A stretch of 64,000 nt of DNA from Paracoccus sp. S1E-3 (GCF_013868135.1 NZ_JACEMU010000004.1:1178001-1242000); one strand, 5' to 3'; numbered from the stretch's first letter, positions 34,847 to 46,250 are shown. Numbers and translations: made by a program. The notes: generated by a model from the letters alone, not told the origin.

Positions 34847-35814
34847 CCGGGGGTGACGCCGCGAATCCGCTCGCTGCGCCGGCGCAGCAGTTCCACCGTG
34901 ACCAGCAGCGCGATGGAGAAGGCGACCAGCAGCGTCGCCACCGCAAGGATGGCGGGGCTCAGCTGTTCGCGGATGCCGATCCACATCTGGCGGGGGATGG
35001 TCATCTGCTCGGGTCCGGCGATGAACAGCACCGCCACCACCTCGTCGAACGAGGTCACGAAGGCAAACAGCGCGCCCGAGATCACGCCGGGCAGGATCAG
35101 CGGCATCGTTACGCGGAAGAACGTGGTCCGCGGATTGGCGCCAAGGCTGGCGGCGGCGCGGTTCAGCGACTGATCGAACCCCACCAGCGTCGCCGTCACG
35201 GTGATGATGACGAAGGGAATGCCTAGCGTCGCATGGGCCAGAATCACCCCCAGATAGGTATTCGCCAGACAGCCCGATTTCGACAGCACCGGCGACAGCA
35301 GCGCCTGCGCCCAGGACCCCTGCGGCACGCATGCCGAGGAATAGAAGAAGAACAGCCCCGTCGCGGTGATGATCAGCGGCACGATCATGGGCGAGATCAG
35401 CAGCGCCATGATCAGCCTGCGGAACGGCATTTCCGGCCGCGACAGCCCAAGCGCCGCCAGCGTCCCCAGCACGGTCGCCAGCACAGTCGAGCAGACCCCG
35501 ATGATCACCGAGTTCTTCGCCGCATTCACCCATTTCGCATTGGCCCACATATCGGCCAGCCAGCTGGTGCCGCGCGGCGCGTCCGGCTGGCTCATCCCGA
35601 AGGTCATCAGGCTGTCGTACCAGCGCAGCGAATAGCCCTCGGGATCCAAGGACAGCATGGCGTCGGTGAAGGTGAAGAAGCGGTCGGCGTTGAAGCTGAG
35701 CGGAATGATGACCACGATCGGCGCGATCAGGAAGAAGAAGATCAGCGCGCAGATCGCCAGATAGGTCCAGTGCCAGACGCGTTCCAGCGGGGTTGCGTAT
35801 TTCGGAAGCGCCAT
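34843..35814 (-). CDS. polyamine-type ABC transporter permease (PotC/PotI-like)
   Basis: This 323-residue inner-membrane permease has six or seven helices. It carries the BPD_transp_1 coupling motif EAA-like AAASLGANPRTTFFRVTMPLILPG near 225-248. It is the second permease of a spermidine/putrescine-type importer. It follows the first permease by 4 nt. An unusual Cys-bearing periplasmic loop (SSACVPQGSW, SGCLANTY) is visible between helices. The final residues run into the 3' end of the AEC gene. Confidence 0.87.
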   Translation of the reverse strand: MALPKYATPLERVWHWTYLAICALIFFFLIAPIVVIIPLSFNADRFFTFTDAMLSLDPEGYSLRWYDSLMTFGMSQPDAPRGTSWLADMWANAKWVNAAKNSVIIGVCSTVLATVLGTLAALGLSRPEMPFRRLIMALLISPMIVPLIITATGLFFFYSSACVPQGSWAQALLSPVLSKSGCLANTYLGVILAHATLGIPFVIITVTATLVGFDQSLNRAAASLGANPRTTFFRVTMPLILPGVISGALFAFVTSFDEVVAVLFIAGPEQMTIPRQMWIGIREQLSPAILAVATLLVAFSIALLVTVELLRRRSERIRGVTPG

Positions 35815-35818
35815 CGTC

Positions 35819-37117
35819 CTAGCCCAGTTTCAGATTGTCGATGCCGACCAGCCGGTCATAGACCCAGTAGAGGATCAGCACGCCCGCCAGCAGGATCGCG
35901 GCAAGGGCTGCAGCCATCGACCAGTTCAGCGTGCCGGTCATATGCTCGGCAATCATGTTCGAGATGAGCTGACCCGAAGCCCCGCCAACAAGCGCGGGCG
36001 TGATGTAATAGCCCACGGCGAGAATGAACACCAGAAGCGCCCCCGCCCCCAGCCCCGGCAGCGTCTGCGGGAAATAGATGCGCCGGAACGCGGTCCAGCT
36101 CGTCGCGCCAAGACTGCGCGCGGCCCGGACATAGCTGGGATTGATCGTGCGCATCACCGAATAAAGCGGCAGGATCATGAAGGGCAGCAGGATATGCGTC
36201 ATCGCGATGATGGTGCCGGTCTGGTTATACATCATCTTCAGCCGGCCGCCGTTGTCGATCACACCGGCCCAGATCAGGATATCGTTGACGACGCCCTGCT
36301 GTTGCAGCAGCACCATCCACGCGCTCGTGCGCACCAGCAGCGAGGTCCAGAAGGGCAGCAGCACCAGGATCATCAGCAGGTTCGATTTTCGCAGCGGCAG
36401 CGTCGCCAGCAGATGCGCGATCGGAAAGCCCAACAGGAAGGTCAGTCCCGTCACCAGCGCCGAAAGCCACAGCGTGCGCAGGAACAGCATCACATAAACG
36501 CGCTGGCGCGGCGCGGCCCGCTCGATTTCGCCACCGACATTCCGCTTCGCGTCCACCGACGCGAGATAGAAGCTGTCGGTATAGGCCGAGGAGGCGTCCC
36601 GCATCGCCGCCCAAAGCTGGGGATCGCCCCATTTCGGGTCCAGATCCAGCAGCGCCGCCTGATAGGGCGGCTCGATCCCGCTGCGGACCTTGCGGCCGGT
36701 CGAGGTGAACAGCGACCGCGTGCCCGGCAGCGCATAGTTGATGCGGGTGCCGACCACGCCGATGGTCTTGTCCTCGGCCGATGTCTGCAGATCGGCGGCA
36801 AGCGCCGCGAAGGCGCCTTCGTCCGGGTCGGTCCCGGCCGGATGTTCGGCGAACCATGCGCTGATCGCGGGCATGTTGGCGGAAAACCCGTCATTATAGA
36901 CAGAGCGGTAGAGCATCTGTCCGATGGGTAGGATGAAGGTGATGAGGATGAAGGCCAGCAAGGGCAGCACCAGCAGGAAGGCCCGCCTGCGCGCCCGGCG
37001 CGACGCGCGCGCCAGCGCCCGGCCAAGCGGCTGGCCGTCGGCGGTGGTCAGCGCGCCATCACGCAGGCCGGTGGCCTCGGTCGCGATGGCCGCATGGGGA
37101 TCGAGAGGTGTTGCCAT
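35819..37117 (-). CDS. polyamine-type ABC transporter permease (PotB/PotH-like)
   Basis: This 432-residue permease is longer than the ~300 usual. It has a charged N-terminal tail and, after helix 1 (FLLVLPLLAFILITFILPIG), an inserted periplasmic domain of roughly 120 residues (about 75-200). The transport core follows. The EAA-like loop is RAARSLGATSWTAFRRIYFPQTLPG near 330. The large periplasmic domain is seen in a subset of PotB-like proteins. It lies between the binding protein and the second permease. Confidence 0.87.
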   Translation of the reverse strand: MATPLDPHAAIATEATGLRDGALTTADGQPLGRALARASRRARRRAFLLVLPLLAFILITFILPIGQMLYRSVYNDGFSANMPAISAWFAEHPAGTDPDEGAFAALAADLQTSAEDKTIGVVGTRINYALPGTRSLFTSTGRKVRSGIEPPYQAALLDLDPKWGDPQLWAAMRDASSAYTDSFYLASVDAKRNVGGEIERAAPRQRVYVMLFLRTLWLSALVTGLTFLLGFPIAHLLATLPLRKSNLLMILVLLPFWTSLLVRTSAWMVLLQQQGVVNDILIWAGVIDNGGRLKMMYNQTGTIIAMTHILLPFMILPLYSVMRTINPSYVRAARSLGATSWTAFRRIYFPQTLPGLGAGALLVFILAVGYYITPALVGGASGQLISNMIAEHMTGTLNWSMAAALAAILLAGVLILYWVYDRLVGIDNLKLG

Positions 37118-37204
37118 GTTGCGGTCCCTGGATCACCCGGCCGCCCCTTCGTAGCAGCCGGGCTTTGTGTCTTGCCGGGGCGCGGACGGCCCGTGCCCTT
37201 CGGA

Positions 37205-38278
37205 TCAGCCTGCCAGCCAGGCGTTGAAACGCTCGTTCAGCTCCGAATCGTGATCGACCCAGAAGTCGAGATTCGAGCCGAGCGCATTGCCCATATTGGC
37301 CTCGGTCGTGGGCAGATGCGGGCCCATCGGCTCCTCGCTGCCCTCGATATTGCCGACGATGGCGGCGGCCGATTTGCGCGGGGGGCCATAGCTGATGAAC
37401 TCGGCGGCGCGGGCCTGATTGGCGGGCGCGGTCGAGAAGGCGATGAATTGCAGCGCCTGTTCCATGTTCGGCGCGCCTTTCGGGATCACCCAGCCTTCCA
37501 TTTCATAGATCTGGCCGTCCCAGATGATCTTGAAGGGCTTCTTGTCCTTCATCGCCGCATCGAAGATCCGGCCGTTGAAGGCATAGGCCATCGTCACCTC
37601 GCCATCGGCCAGAAGCTGCGGCGGCTGCGCGCCGGCCTCCCACCAGATCACGTCATTCTTGATCGTGTCGAGCTTGGCGAAGGCGCGGTCGACGCCTTCC
37701 GGGGTGCTCAGCACGTCATAGACCTCGGCCGCCGGCACGCCATCGGCCATCAGCGCGAATTCGAGGTTGAATTTCGCGCCCTTGCGCATGGTGCGCTTGC
37801 CGGGGAACTTCTCCAGATCGAAGAAATCGGCCGGGGTCGCGGGCTTGGCGTCGGGGAATTTCGAATCATCGTAAACCTCGACCATCGAATAGACATCGGT
37901 GGCCACGAAACAATCGGTCACGCCGCCTTCGATGAAATCCTCGACCGCGCCGGTGCCATCCTCGGCGGCGACCAGAACGGTCTGGTCGATCTCCTCAAGC
38001 AGGCCCTCGTCGCAGAGGCGCACGGCATCGGCATATTCGACCGAGGCCACGTCCGAGGTCACGTTGCCCGCCTCGACCATGGCCTTGATCGGGGTGGCGG
38101 GGTTGTCGGCATCGGCGATGTTCACCTTGATGCCGGTTTCGGCCGTGAAGGGCTTGGCATAGGCTTCCAGATGCGAATTGCCATAGGCGCCGCCCCAGCT
38201 GAGCAGGTTCACTTCCTGCGCCGAGGCCGCAAAGCCGAGGCTGCACAGCGCGGAAGTCAGGATCAGGGTCTTTTTCAT
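37205..38278 (-). CDS. polyamine-type periplasmic binding protein (PotD/PotF-like)
   Basis: This 357-residue extracellular binding protein has a signal peptide (MKKTLILTSALCSLGFAASA). It has the family start VNLLSWGGAYGNSHLEAYAKPFTAETGIKV and cleft residues in MAYAFNGRIF and WVIPKGAPN. It delivers a polyamine or a related small cation to the permeases. It lies between the ATPase and first permease genes of the operon, with a hairpin in front of it. Confidence 0.88.
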   Translation of the reverse strand: MKKTLILTSALCSLGFAASAQEVNLLSWGGAYGNSHLEAYAKPFTAETGIKVNIADADNPATPIKAMVEAGNVTSDVASVEYADAVRLCDEGLLEEIDQTVLVAAEDGTGAVEDFIEGGVTDCFVATDVYSMVEVYDDSKFPDAKPATPADFFDLEKFPGKRTMRKGAKFNLEFALMADGVPAAEVYDVLSTPEGVDRAFAKLDTIKNDVIWWEAGAQPPQLLADGEVTMAYAFNGRIFDAAMKDKKPFKIIWDGQIYEMEGWVIPKGAPNMEQALQFIAFSTAPANQARAAEFISYGPPRKSAAAIVGNIEGSEEPMGPHLPTTEANMGNALGSNLDFWVDHDSELNERFNAWLAG

Positions 38279-38324
38279 CGAAATCTCCTGTTGGGGTTGA
38301 TCGGCGCATTGGCCGTTATCGTTG

Positions 38325-38341
38325 GGCGCGGATCTCGCGCC
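38325..38341 (-). terminator. short intercistronic hairpin between ATPase and binding-protein genes
   Basis: A 6-bp stem GGCGCG / CGCGCC with a 5-nt loop lies in the 105-nt gap between the two ORFs. There is no T-run. It is likely a stability or attenuation element. Confidence 0.3.
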
Positions 38342-38383
38342 GGGTCGGGTCGCGCTTGTCCCGCGCGCGGGGGCCGGTTCCTG

Positions 38384-39487
38384 TCACACCGGATCGAGCG
38401 CCCGCGCATCCTGCGGATGCCAGCCGACGCGGATCTGTTCGCCGGGGGTCAGCCGTGTCTGCCCCAGCGTATTGCGGAATTTCATCACGAAATCGTCCTG
38501 TCCGGCGACCTTCAGCCGCGCCCGCAGGATGTCGCCCATATAAACGACATCCAGCACCTCGGCCGGCAGGGTATGGGCGCCTTCGGGCATCATCTCGGGT
38601 TTGAACTCGATCCGTTCGGGCCGGATCGAGACGGTGGTCGGCTGCCCCACCTCGCGCACATTCACCGCCGTGGCGTCGATCATCTCGCCATTCGTCAGCC
38701 GCACCTGCGCCTTGTCGCCCTCCAGCGCCGCGATGGTGCCGCCAAGGGCGTTGTTTTCACCGATGAACCCGGCGACGAAGCTGTTTTCGGGGCGCTCATA
38801 CAGCGCGGCCGGCACGGCAAGCTGCTGGATGCGGCCATCGTTGAATACGGCGATGCGGTCCGACATGGTCAGCGCCTCGCCCTGATCGTGGGTGACATAG
38901 ACCACCGTGACCCCGAGCCGTTCGTGCAGCGCCTTGATTTCAAACTGCATATGTTCGCGCAACTGCTTGTCCAAAGCGCCAAGCGGTTCGTCCATCAGCA
39001 CCAGTTTCGGATCGAAGACGAGCGCGCGGGCCAATGCGATGCGCTGCTGCTGGCCGCCCGAAAGCTGGGCCGGGCGGCGATTGGCGAAGGCGCCCATCTG
39101 CACCATATCCAGCGCGCGTCTGATCCGGTCCTCGCGTTCGGCCTTGCCGATGCCGCGCACTTCCAGCGGGAAGGCGAGGTTTTCGCCCACGGTCATATGC
39201 GGAAACAGGGCGTAATTCTGAAACACCATGCCGATGCCGCGACTATGGGGCGGCACGTCGTTGATGTTACGTCCGTCGAGCAGGATTCGGCCGCTGGTCG
39301 CGGTCTCGAACCCGGCCAGCATCATCAGGCAGGTGGTCTTGCCGGACCCGGACGGCCCCAGCATGGTCAGGAATTCTCCCTGTCCGATGGAAAGATTCAG
39401 GTCTTTGACGACAAGCGACTGTCCGTCATAGCTTTTCTGCACATGGTCGAAGACGACGTATCCGTCGCCTCTGGTCGTGGTCGTCAC
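38384..39487 (-). CDS. polyamine-type ABC transporter ATPase (PotA/PotG-like)
   Basis: This 367-residue ATPase has Walker A (GPSGSGKTT, near 44-52), the Q-loop (VFQNYALFPHMTV), the signature (LSGGQQQRI), Walker B (LVLMDEPLGALD) and the H-loop (YVTHDQGEAL). A C-terminal TOBE domain (~285-365, with VSIRPERIEF) follows. It is the first gene of a four-gene importer operon (ATPase, binding protein, two permeases). The start at 39487 has no strong ribosome site; a GGGGACCCGCGCG stretch precedes it. Confidence 0.88.
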   Translation of the reverse strand: MTTTTRGDGYVVFDHVQKSYDGQSLVVKDLNLSIGQGEFLTMLGPSGSGKTTCLMMLAGFETATSGRILLDGRNINDVPPHSRGIGMVFQNYALFPHMTVGENLAFPLEVRGIGKAEREDRIRRALDMVQMGAFANRRPAQLSGGQQQRIALARALVFDPKLVLMDEPLGALDKQLREHMQFEIKALHERLGVTVVYVTHDQGEALTMSDRIAVFNDGRIQQLAVPAALYERPENSFVAGFIGENNALGGTIAALEGDKAQVRLTNGEMIDATAVNVREVGQPTTVSIRPERIEFKPEMMPEGAHTLPAEVLDVVYMGDILRARLKVAGQDDFVMKFRNTLGQTRLTPGEQIRVGWHPQDARALDPV

Positions 39488-39664
39488 GCGCGGGTCCCCT
39501 GTCGTGGCTTATGTTGTTATCTCCGCTGCGGTCAGGTTAAGCGGGGGCGCATCGCGATTGCAACAGTGCGCTTGATGCCCCGCGCGGGCGTGCCCGATTT
39601 TCGGGCATGTCGAATCCCCCTTTTCAACCGTCGCCGAAGCGGTTATCTGCGCCTCTGTCGCGAT

Positions 39665-39751
39665 GCGGTCGTGGCGGAATTGGTAGACGCGCAGCGTTGA
39701 GGTCGCTGTTCCTTAACCGGAGTGGAAGTTCGAGTCTTCTCGACCGCACCA
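39665..39751 (+). tRNA. tRNA-Leu (GAG)
   Basis: This 87-nt class II tRNA has encoded CCA. The acceptor stem is GCGGTCG / CGACCGC. The anticodon loop TTGAGGT between CAGCG and CGCTG gives anticodon GAG. A long variable arm (TGTTCCTTAACCGGAGT region) and the T-loop TTCGAGT follow. It reads CUC and CUU leucine codons. Confidence 0.95.
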
Positions 39752-40005
39752 AAGACACCCGAAACGCCCCGGCGATCTTGCGGTGTCGAAACCCCGAAAT
39801 CCTCGCTTGTCCCGAATCAACACCCTCGGCCGTCCGCTGACGCAAACCGAGAGCGGTCCGGGGGATCGTGAAATGTCGGGCCAAAAAGGGTTGCCCCAAG
39901 GCCCGGCCCCGCCAGACGCGGGTTGCAGCTTCGCGATGGGCGGGCTTCCATTTCGGGGCGGCCGGCATTACCTCGCCCTCGAAGCGCCAGAATTTGAGGC
40001 CCCCC

Positions 40006-40665
40006 ATGTCCCTGCCCCAGCCCGAATGGGTGATCGCACCCGGCCTGACCCCTTACGCCGAGGCCGTCGCCGCGATGGAGGCCCATGTCGCCGACATGGC
40101 CGCCGGTCGCGCGGGCGAAAGGCTGTGGCTGGTGGAACACCCGCCGCTTTACACGGCGGGGACTTCGGCACAGGCGGCGGATCTGCTGGATCCGCGCTTT
40201 CCGGTCCATGCGGCCGGACGCGGCGGCCAATATACTTATCACGGGCCGGGCCAGCGGGTCGTCTATACCATGCTGGACCTGAACCGGCGCGGCCGCGATG
40301 TGCGCGCCTTCGTGCAATCGCTGGAGGGCTGGGTCATCGACACGCTCGCCAGCTTCGCGGTGAAGGGCGAGATGCGCTGCGGCCGGGTCGGCGTCTGGGT
40401 CTCGCGCCCGGAAAAGCCGGCGCTGGCGGACGGATCGATGCGCGAGGACAAGATCGCCGCCATCGGCATCAAACTGCGCCGCTGGATCAGTTTTCACGGC
40501 CTGTCCATCAATGTCGAACCGGACCTGACGCATTACAGCGGCATCGTCCCCTGCGGCATCACCGGGCACGGGGTGACCAGCCTCGTCGATCTCGGGCGCC
40601 CGGTCACGATGGAGGATCTGGACAGCGCCCTGAAGGCCAGCTTCGCGCAACGCTTCGGCGCGTGA
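40006..40665 (+). CDS. lipB: octanoyl-[ACP]:protein octanoyltransferase
   Basis: This 219-residue LipB attaches octanoate from acyl carrier protein to lipoyl domains. Motifs are [14 protein letters not shown] near 43, the signature [16 protein letters not shown] near 72-87, the catalytic Lys in [10 protein letters not shown] and the catalytic Cys in [12 protein letters not shown]. The ATG at 40006 has GAGG 6 nt upstream and fits the family start. Longer in-frame extensions begin near the tRNA-Leu and are not used. It supports pyruvate and 2-oxoglutarate dehydrogenases. Confidence 0.94.
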   Translation: MSLPQPEWVIAPGLTPYAEAVAAMEAHVADMAAGRAGERLWLVEHPPLYTAGTSAQAADLLDPRFPVHAAGRGGQYTYHGPGQRVVYTMLDLNRRGRDVRAFVQSLEGWVIDTLASFAVKGEMRCGRVGVWVSRPEKPALADGSMREDKIAAIGIKLRRWISFHGLSINVEPDLTHYSGIVPCGITGHGVTSLVDLGRPVTMEDLDSALKASFAQRFGA

Positions 40666-40833
40666 CCGGAGCGGTGCGTCCAACCCATGACTGGCGCCCG
40701 ACGCCGGAATGCCAATCGATTCCTCAGATCAGGCTTGTGATTTGACCTTCATCATGTGAGTCCTGCAGTCTCACTGTTAGTGGTCCCCACCGGCCTGCCA
40801 AGCGCCGCGGCCCTTGTAGGAAAGGAAGACATG

Positions 40834-41304
40834 ATGAAAGCCAGCCTGATCGCCACGTTGACCGTGTTCGCGCTCGCCTCGCCCTCGCTCGCCCAGGACG
40901 CCGCCAAGGGCGAGAAGGAATTCAACAAGTGCAAGGCCTGTCACATGATTCAGGACGACGCCGGCACCGACATCGTCAAGGGCGGCAAGACCGGCCCCAA
41001 CCTGTATGGTGTCGTCGGCCGTCCGATCGCCAGTGTGGAAGGCTTCAAATATGGCGACGGCATCCTGAAACTGGCCGCAGCTAATCCCGGCGCGGTCTGG
41101 GACATCCACTCGCTGAAAGCCTATGTCACCAACCCGACCGGCTATCTCGACCAGTATTCGGGGGACGAGAAGGCGAAATCGAAGATGACCTTCAAGATGT
41201 CCAAGAATCAGGACGATCTGGTCGCCTATCTGCTGACGATCTCGCCCAACGCCCCGCCTCAGCCCGCCGAGGGTGACGGCGCACCGATGGCGCCGGCGCA
41301 GTAA
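40834..41304 (+). CDS. cycA: cytochrome c550
   Basis: This is a 156-residue class I c-type cytochrome. It has a signal peptide (MKASLIATLTVFALASPSLA), then QDAAKGEKEFNKCKACHMIQ with the heme motif CKACH. The axial Met is in KSKMTFKM near residue 117. The mature sequence closely follows P. denitrificans cytochrome c550, including GGKTGPNLYGVVGR. It carries electrons in the periplasm from the bc1 complex to aa3 oxidase and to denitrification enzymes. Two ATGs occur (40831, 40834); the second is better placed after AAAGGAAG. It lies upstream of ctaDII, as in Paracoccus. Confidence 0.93.
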   Translation: MKASLIATLTVFALASPSLAQDAAKGEKEFNKCKACHMIQDDAGTDIVKGGKTGPNLYGVVGRPIASVEGFKYGDGILKLAAANPGAVWDIHSLKAYVTNPTGYLDQYSGDEKAKSKMTFKMSKNQDDLVAYLLTISPNAPPQPAEGDGAPMAPAQ

Positions 41305-41349
41305 ACCTGTCCGCAAGATCTTGCGACATTCTGTCGCACAACCTGCGCG

Positions 41350-43190
<1,841 letters not shown>

Positions 43191-43209
43191 CGCGGGGCTG
43201 ACAAGACCC

Positions 43210-43238
43210 ACGGCCCCGGAGAAATCCGGGGCCGTTTT
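43210..43238 (+). terminator. rho-independent terminator after ctaDII
   Basis: An 11-bp stem ACGGCCCCGGA / TCCGGGGCCGT is closed by a GAAA tetraloop and followed by TTTT. Confidence 0.92.
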
Positions 43239-43254
43239 CATCTCGGGGAAGACG

Positions 43255-43749
43255 ATGCCTTACAGCTGGCACCAGGAAAGCGGCGCGCTGCGATTGCGGG
43301 CCTGGCCCTATCGCTCATTGCCGCGCAAGGGGTTCGTCTGGTTCATCGCCATCACCGCCGCGCTGCTGGCGGTTCCGCTTCTGGGACTGCTCGGCACCAT
43401 GCTTCTGTGGCCGCTGCTGCCCTTCCTGCTTGCGGCGCTTGCCGGGATCTGGTGGGCGATCGAGCGCAGCTATCGCAGCGGCCGCACGCAGGAGGTGCTG
43501 GAGCTGTCGCCCGACCGGCTGCGCCTGACGCGCAGCGATCCGGGCCGGGCGGACCGGGTCTGGGACGCCAATCCCTATTGGATTCGCGCCATCATCCGCC
43601 CCGGTCCGGTCGAACAGTATCTGGTCCTGACCGGCGACCACGAGTCGGGCCGCGAGATCGAGCTGGGCGCCTTTCTCAGCCCCGAGGAGCGCGAATCGCT
43701 GGCCCCGGAGCTGAACCGCGCCCTCGCCGACCTGCGCCACCCCCGCTAG
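43255..43749 (+). CDS. DUF2244 domain membrane protein
   Basis: This 164-residue protein has two adjacent membrane helices (residues ~25-60) and a cytosolic C-terminal beta-rich half. Features of DUF2244 are the start SGALRLRAWPYRSLPRKGF, the charged turn WAIERSYRSGRTQEVLELS and IELGAFLSPEERESLAPEL. Family members lie beside cytochrome oxidase genes in many alphaproteobacteria, so a link to respiration is plausible but unproven. GGGGAAG precedes the start. Its stop shares CTAG with the convergent cytochrome b561 gene. Confidence 0.88.
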   Translation: MPYSWHQESGALRLRAWPYRSLPRKGFVWFIAITAALLAVPLLGLLGTMLLWPLLPFLLAALAGIWWAIERSYRSGRTQEVLELSPDRLRLTRSDPGRADRVWDANPYWIRAIIRPGPVEQYLVLTGDHESGREIELGAFLSPEERESLAPELNRALADLRHPR

Positions 43750-44297
43750 GTCGGCCTGCGGGTCATCTTCTCAAGCGTGCCGTCGCGTTTCACCATCCCA
43801 TGAAACAAGGCCATGGCGATATGGCCGGCGATCAGCAGCGCCAGCAGCCAGGCTGCCTCGCCATGCAGGAAGGCCAGATCGGTCAGCGCAGTGATCTCCG
43901 CGCCCTCGGGCCGCGCCGGCGAAAGCTCGATCCCGAACGGAGCGAAAGCCCGCGTATTGCCGATGGCGCGCAGGACCGCGACGGTGGGGACGAAAAGCAG
44001 CAGGGCATACATCGCGCCATGAGCGGCCCGTGCCGCAAGCCCGAGCGGGCCGGCCGGATAGGCAGGGCGACGGCGGCGATTGAGAAGCATCCAGCCGAAA
44101 CGCAGCCAGACCAGCAAGAACAGCAGGGCACCCACCTCGGTATGGTTTCCGGCAATGGTGCTGGTCAGAAGCGATTCGCGCCCGAGAAGCCGCTTCGCGA
44201 CCATGCCGAGAAGCTGCCAGGTGACGAGCGCCGCGATACTCCAGTGAAGGAACCTCGAAACGCTTCCGTAATGGGTAGAATTGTCCATGATCTGCAT
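43746..44297 (-). CDS. cytochrome b561 (di-heme membrane protein)
   Basis: This 183-residue protein has four membrane helices and the expected heme-ligand histidines: SRFLHWSIAALV (near 18), AGNHTEVGALLF (near 51), a mid-protein HGAMY and the C-terminal AGHIAMALFHGMVKRD. Family members take electrons from quinol or catch superoxide in the membrane. It is convergent with the DUF2244 gene and shares a CTAG double stop with it (43746-43749). Confidence 0.88.
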   Translation of the reverse strand: MQIMDNSTHYGSVSRFLHWSIAALVTWQLLGMVAKRLLGRESLLTSTIAGNHTEVGALLFLLVWLRFGWMLLNRRRRPAYPAGPLGLAARAAHGAMYALLLFVPTVAVLRAIGNTRAFAPFGIELSPARPEGAEITALTDLAFLHGEAAWLLALLIAGHIAMALFHGMVKRDGTLEKMTRRPT

Positions 44298-44437
44298 CGG
44301 CTTATCCTATCATTGCTGCACCTCCCTGCAGGTCTGATAGCCGATGAAATCCAAACAGAAACCAAACGGGTGCGGGTTCCGCGCGCCCCGCATGAGAACA
44401 CGCGGTCAGGACAGGGCGCGATCAGGCACCCCGCCGA

Positions 44438-44899
44438 TCAGAGCAGCTTTTCCTTGACCATCTGGCCCACGGCGCCGAAATCCATCTGGCCGGTGTAACG
44501 GGCCTTCAGTTCCGCCATGACGCGGCCCATGTCGCGCACCGAGGTCGCGCCAAGCGCGGTCACAACCTCGTCAAGGGCGGCGCGGGTTTCCTCGGCGCTC
44601 ATCTTGCGGGGCAGGAACTCCTCGATCACCAGGATCTCGGCGTTTTCCTTTTCAGCCAGCTCCAGCCGGCCCCCTTCCTCGTAAGCGCGGGCCGATTCCT
44701 GTCGCTGCTTCACCATCTTGGCCAATATCGCCATCAGATCGCTGTCCGACAGGCCCGCGCCTTCGCCCTCACCGGTGCGGGCGGCGATCTCGCGGTCCTT
44801 GATCGCGGCCGAGATCAGGCGCAGCGTCGACAGCCGCGGGGCGTCCTTCGCCTTCATGGCGTCCTTGGTCGCGGACTGGATTTTCGTCTTCAGGTCCAT
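44438..44899 (-). CDS. GatB/YqeY domain protein
   Basis: This 153-residue helical protein resembles the C-terminal tail domain of GatB. It begins MDLKTKIQSATKDAMKAKD and has the family stretch KENAEILVIEEFLPRKMS and RDMGRVMAELKARY. Such proteins may bind tRNA and are often encoded near primase or carA genes. Its exact role is not established. A GGGGATT precedes the ATG at 44899. It is divergent from carA. Confidence 0.9.
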   Translation of the reverse strand: MDLKTKIQSATKDAMKAKDAPRLSTLRLISAAIKDREIAARTGEGEGAGLSDSDLMAILAKMVKQRQESARAYEEGGRLELAEKENAEILVIEEFLPRKMSAEETRAALDEVVTALGATSVRDMGRVMAELKARYTGQMDFGAVGQMVKEKLL

Positions 44900-44969
44900 G
44901 GCAATCCCCACTGATGCAGAAGCCGCATCATCTAGGCCCCGATGACGCCCCGATCAAGCCCGGCTTTGC

Positions 44970-44998
44970 TTGACCACGCAGCGAGGTTTCACTAGGTT
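44970..44998 (+). promoter_or_regulatory. candidate carA promoter
   Basis: TTGACC (44970-44975), a 17-nt spacer and TAGGTT (44993-44998) lie 29 nt ahead of the carA start. Confidence 0.6.
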
Positions 44999-45026
44999 CC
45001 GCGCGATTACCAGATGGAGCCAGCCC

Positions 45027-46187
45027 ATGACCGCGCCTGCCGCGAAGCCGACCGCCTGCCTTGCCCTCGCAGACGGAACGATTTTTACCGGCCGTGGCTT
45101 TGGCGCCACCGGCGAGGTCGTGGCCGAACTGGTCTTCAACACCGCCATGACCGGCTATCAGGAGATCATGACCGATCCCAGCTATGCCAGCCAGGTCGTG
45201 ACCTTCACCTTCCCCCATATCGGCAATACCGGCGTGACCGCGCAGGACGACGAATCCGCCGATCCGGTGGCCAGCGGCATCGTCGTCAAATGGGATCCGA
45301 CCGAGCCGTCGAACTGGCGTGCCACCGCCGAATTGCAGGATTGGATGACCCGCCGCGGCCGCATCGGCATGGGCGGCATCGACACCCGCCGCCTGACCCG
45401 CGCGATCCGCCAGCAGGGCAGCCCGCATGTGGTGCTGTGCCATGACCCGGACGGCAATTTCGACATCCCCGCCATGGTCGCCAAGGCGCGCGCCTGGAAG
45501 GGGCTGGTCGGTCTCGATCTGGCCAGGGACGTGACCACGCGCCAAAGCTATCACTGGGAGGCCGGTCTTTGGGAGTGGCCGGGCGAATTCGCGCCCCAGC
45601 AGCAGGGCCGCCCCTTCAAGGTCGTCGCGCTGGATTACGGCGCCAAGCGCAACATCCTGCGATCGCTGGTGGCGGTCGGTGCCGATGTGACCGTGCTGCC
45701 CGCGACCACGACCGCCGAGGAGGTCCTGGCCCATGAACCCGAGGGCGTCTTCCTGTCGAACGGCCCCGGAGACCCGGCCGCGACCGGTAGCTATGCGGTG
45801 CCGATGATTCGCACCTTGCTGGATCACGATCTGCCGATCTTCGGGATCTGCCTTGGCCATCAGATGCTGGCGCTGGCGCTTGGCGCGAAGACCGTCAAGA
45901 TGGGCCATGGCCACCACGGCGCCAACCACCCGGTGCGCGACGTGGATACCGGCAAGGTCGAGATCACCTCGATGAACCACGGTTTTGCGGTCGATGCGCA
46001 GACCTTGCCCGAAGGCGTGCGCGAAACCCATGTCAGCCTGTTCGACGGCTCCAATTGCGGGCTGGCGATGGAAGGGCGGCCGGTGTTTTCGGTGCAATAT
46101 CACCCCGAGGCGAGCCCCGGCCCGCAGGACTCGGCCTATCTTTTTGAGCGGTTCGCGGAACAGATGCGGAACCGCCGAACTGGCTAA
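45027..46187 (+). CDS. carA: carbamoyl-phosphate synthase small subunit
   Basis: This 386-residue glutaminase subunit has the N-terminal CPSase_sm domain (LADGTIFTGRGFGATGE; FNTAMTGYQEIMTDPSYASQ) and the C-terminal class I amidotransferase triad: Cys in GICLGHQML near 274, and His/Glu in QYHPEASPGP. It supplies ammonia to CarB for arginine and pyrimidine synthesis. The start at 45027 has GGAG 9 nt upstream. The carB gene is not in this window; unlinked carA and carB are common in this group. Confidence 0.95.
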   Translation: MTAPAAKPTACLALADGTIFTGRGFGATGEVVAELVFNTAMTGYQEIMTDPSYASQVVTFTFPHIGNTGVTAQDDESADPVASGIVVKWDPTEPSNWRATAELQDWMTRRGRIGMGGIDTRRLTRAIRQQGSPHVVLCHDPDGNFDIPAMVAKARAWKGLVGLDLARDVTTRQSYHWEAGLWEWPGEFAPQQQGRPFKVVALDYGAKRNILRSLVAVGADVTVLPATTTAEEVLAHEPEGVFLSNGPGDPAATGSYAVPMIRTLLDHDLPIFGICLGHQMLALALGAKTVKMGHGHHGANHPVRDVDTGKVEITSMNHGFAVDAQTLPEGVRETHVSLFDGSNCGLAMEGRPVFSVQYHPEASPGPQDSAYLFERFAEQMRNRRTG

Positions 46188-46250
46188 CGCACTATTAACG
46201 CTAAATTAAATCCCGCGTGACAGGGATGGCGAAACCAATGGGGAATCGCC

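Noticed and set aside
40666..40830. FNR-type box upstream of cycA
   Set aside because: A TTGAC-like segment is present, but no TTGAT-N4-ATCAA dyad can be read, so no anaerobic regulator site is claimed.
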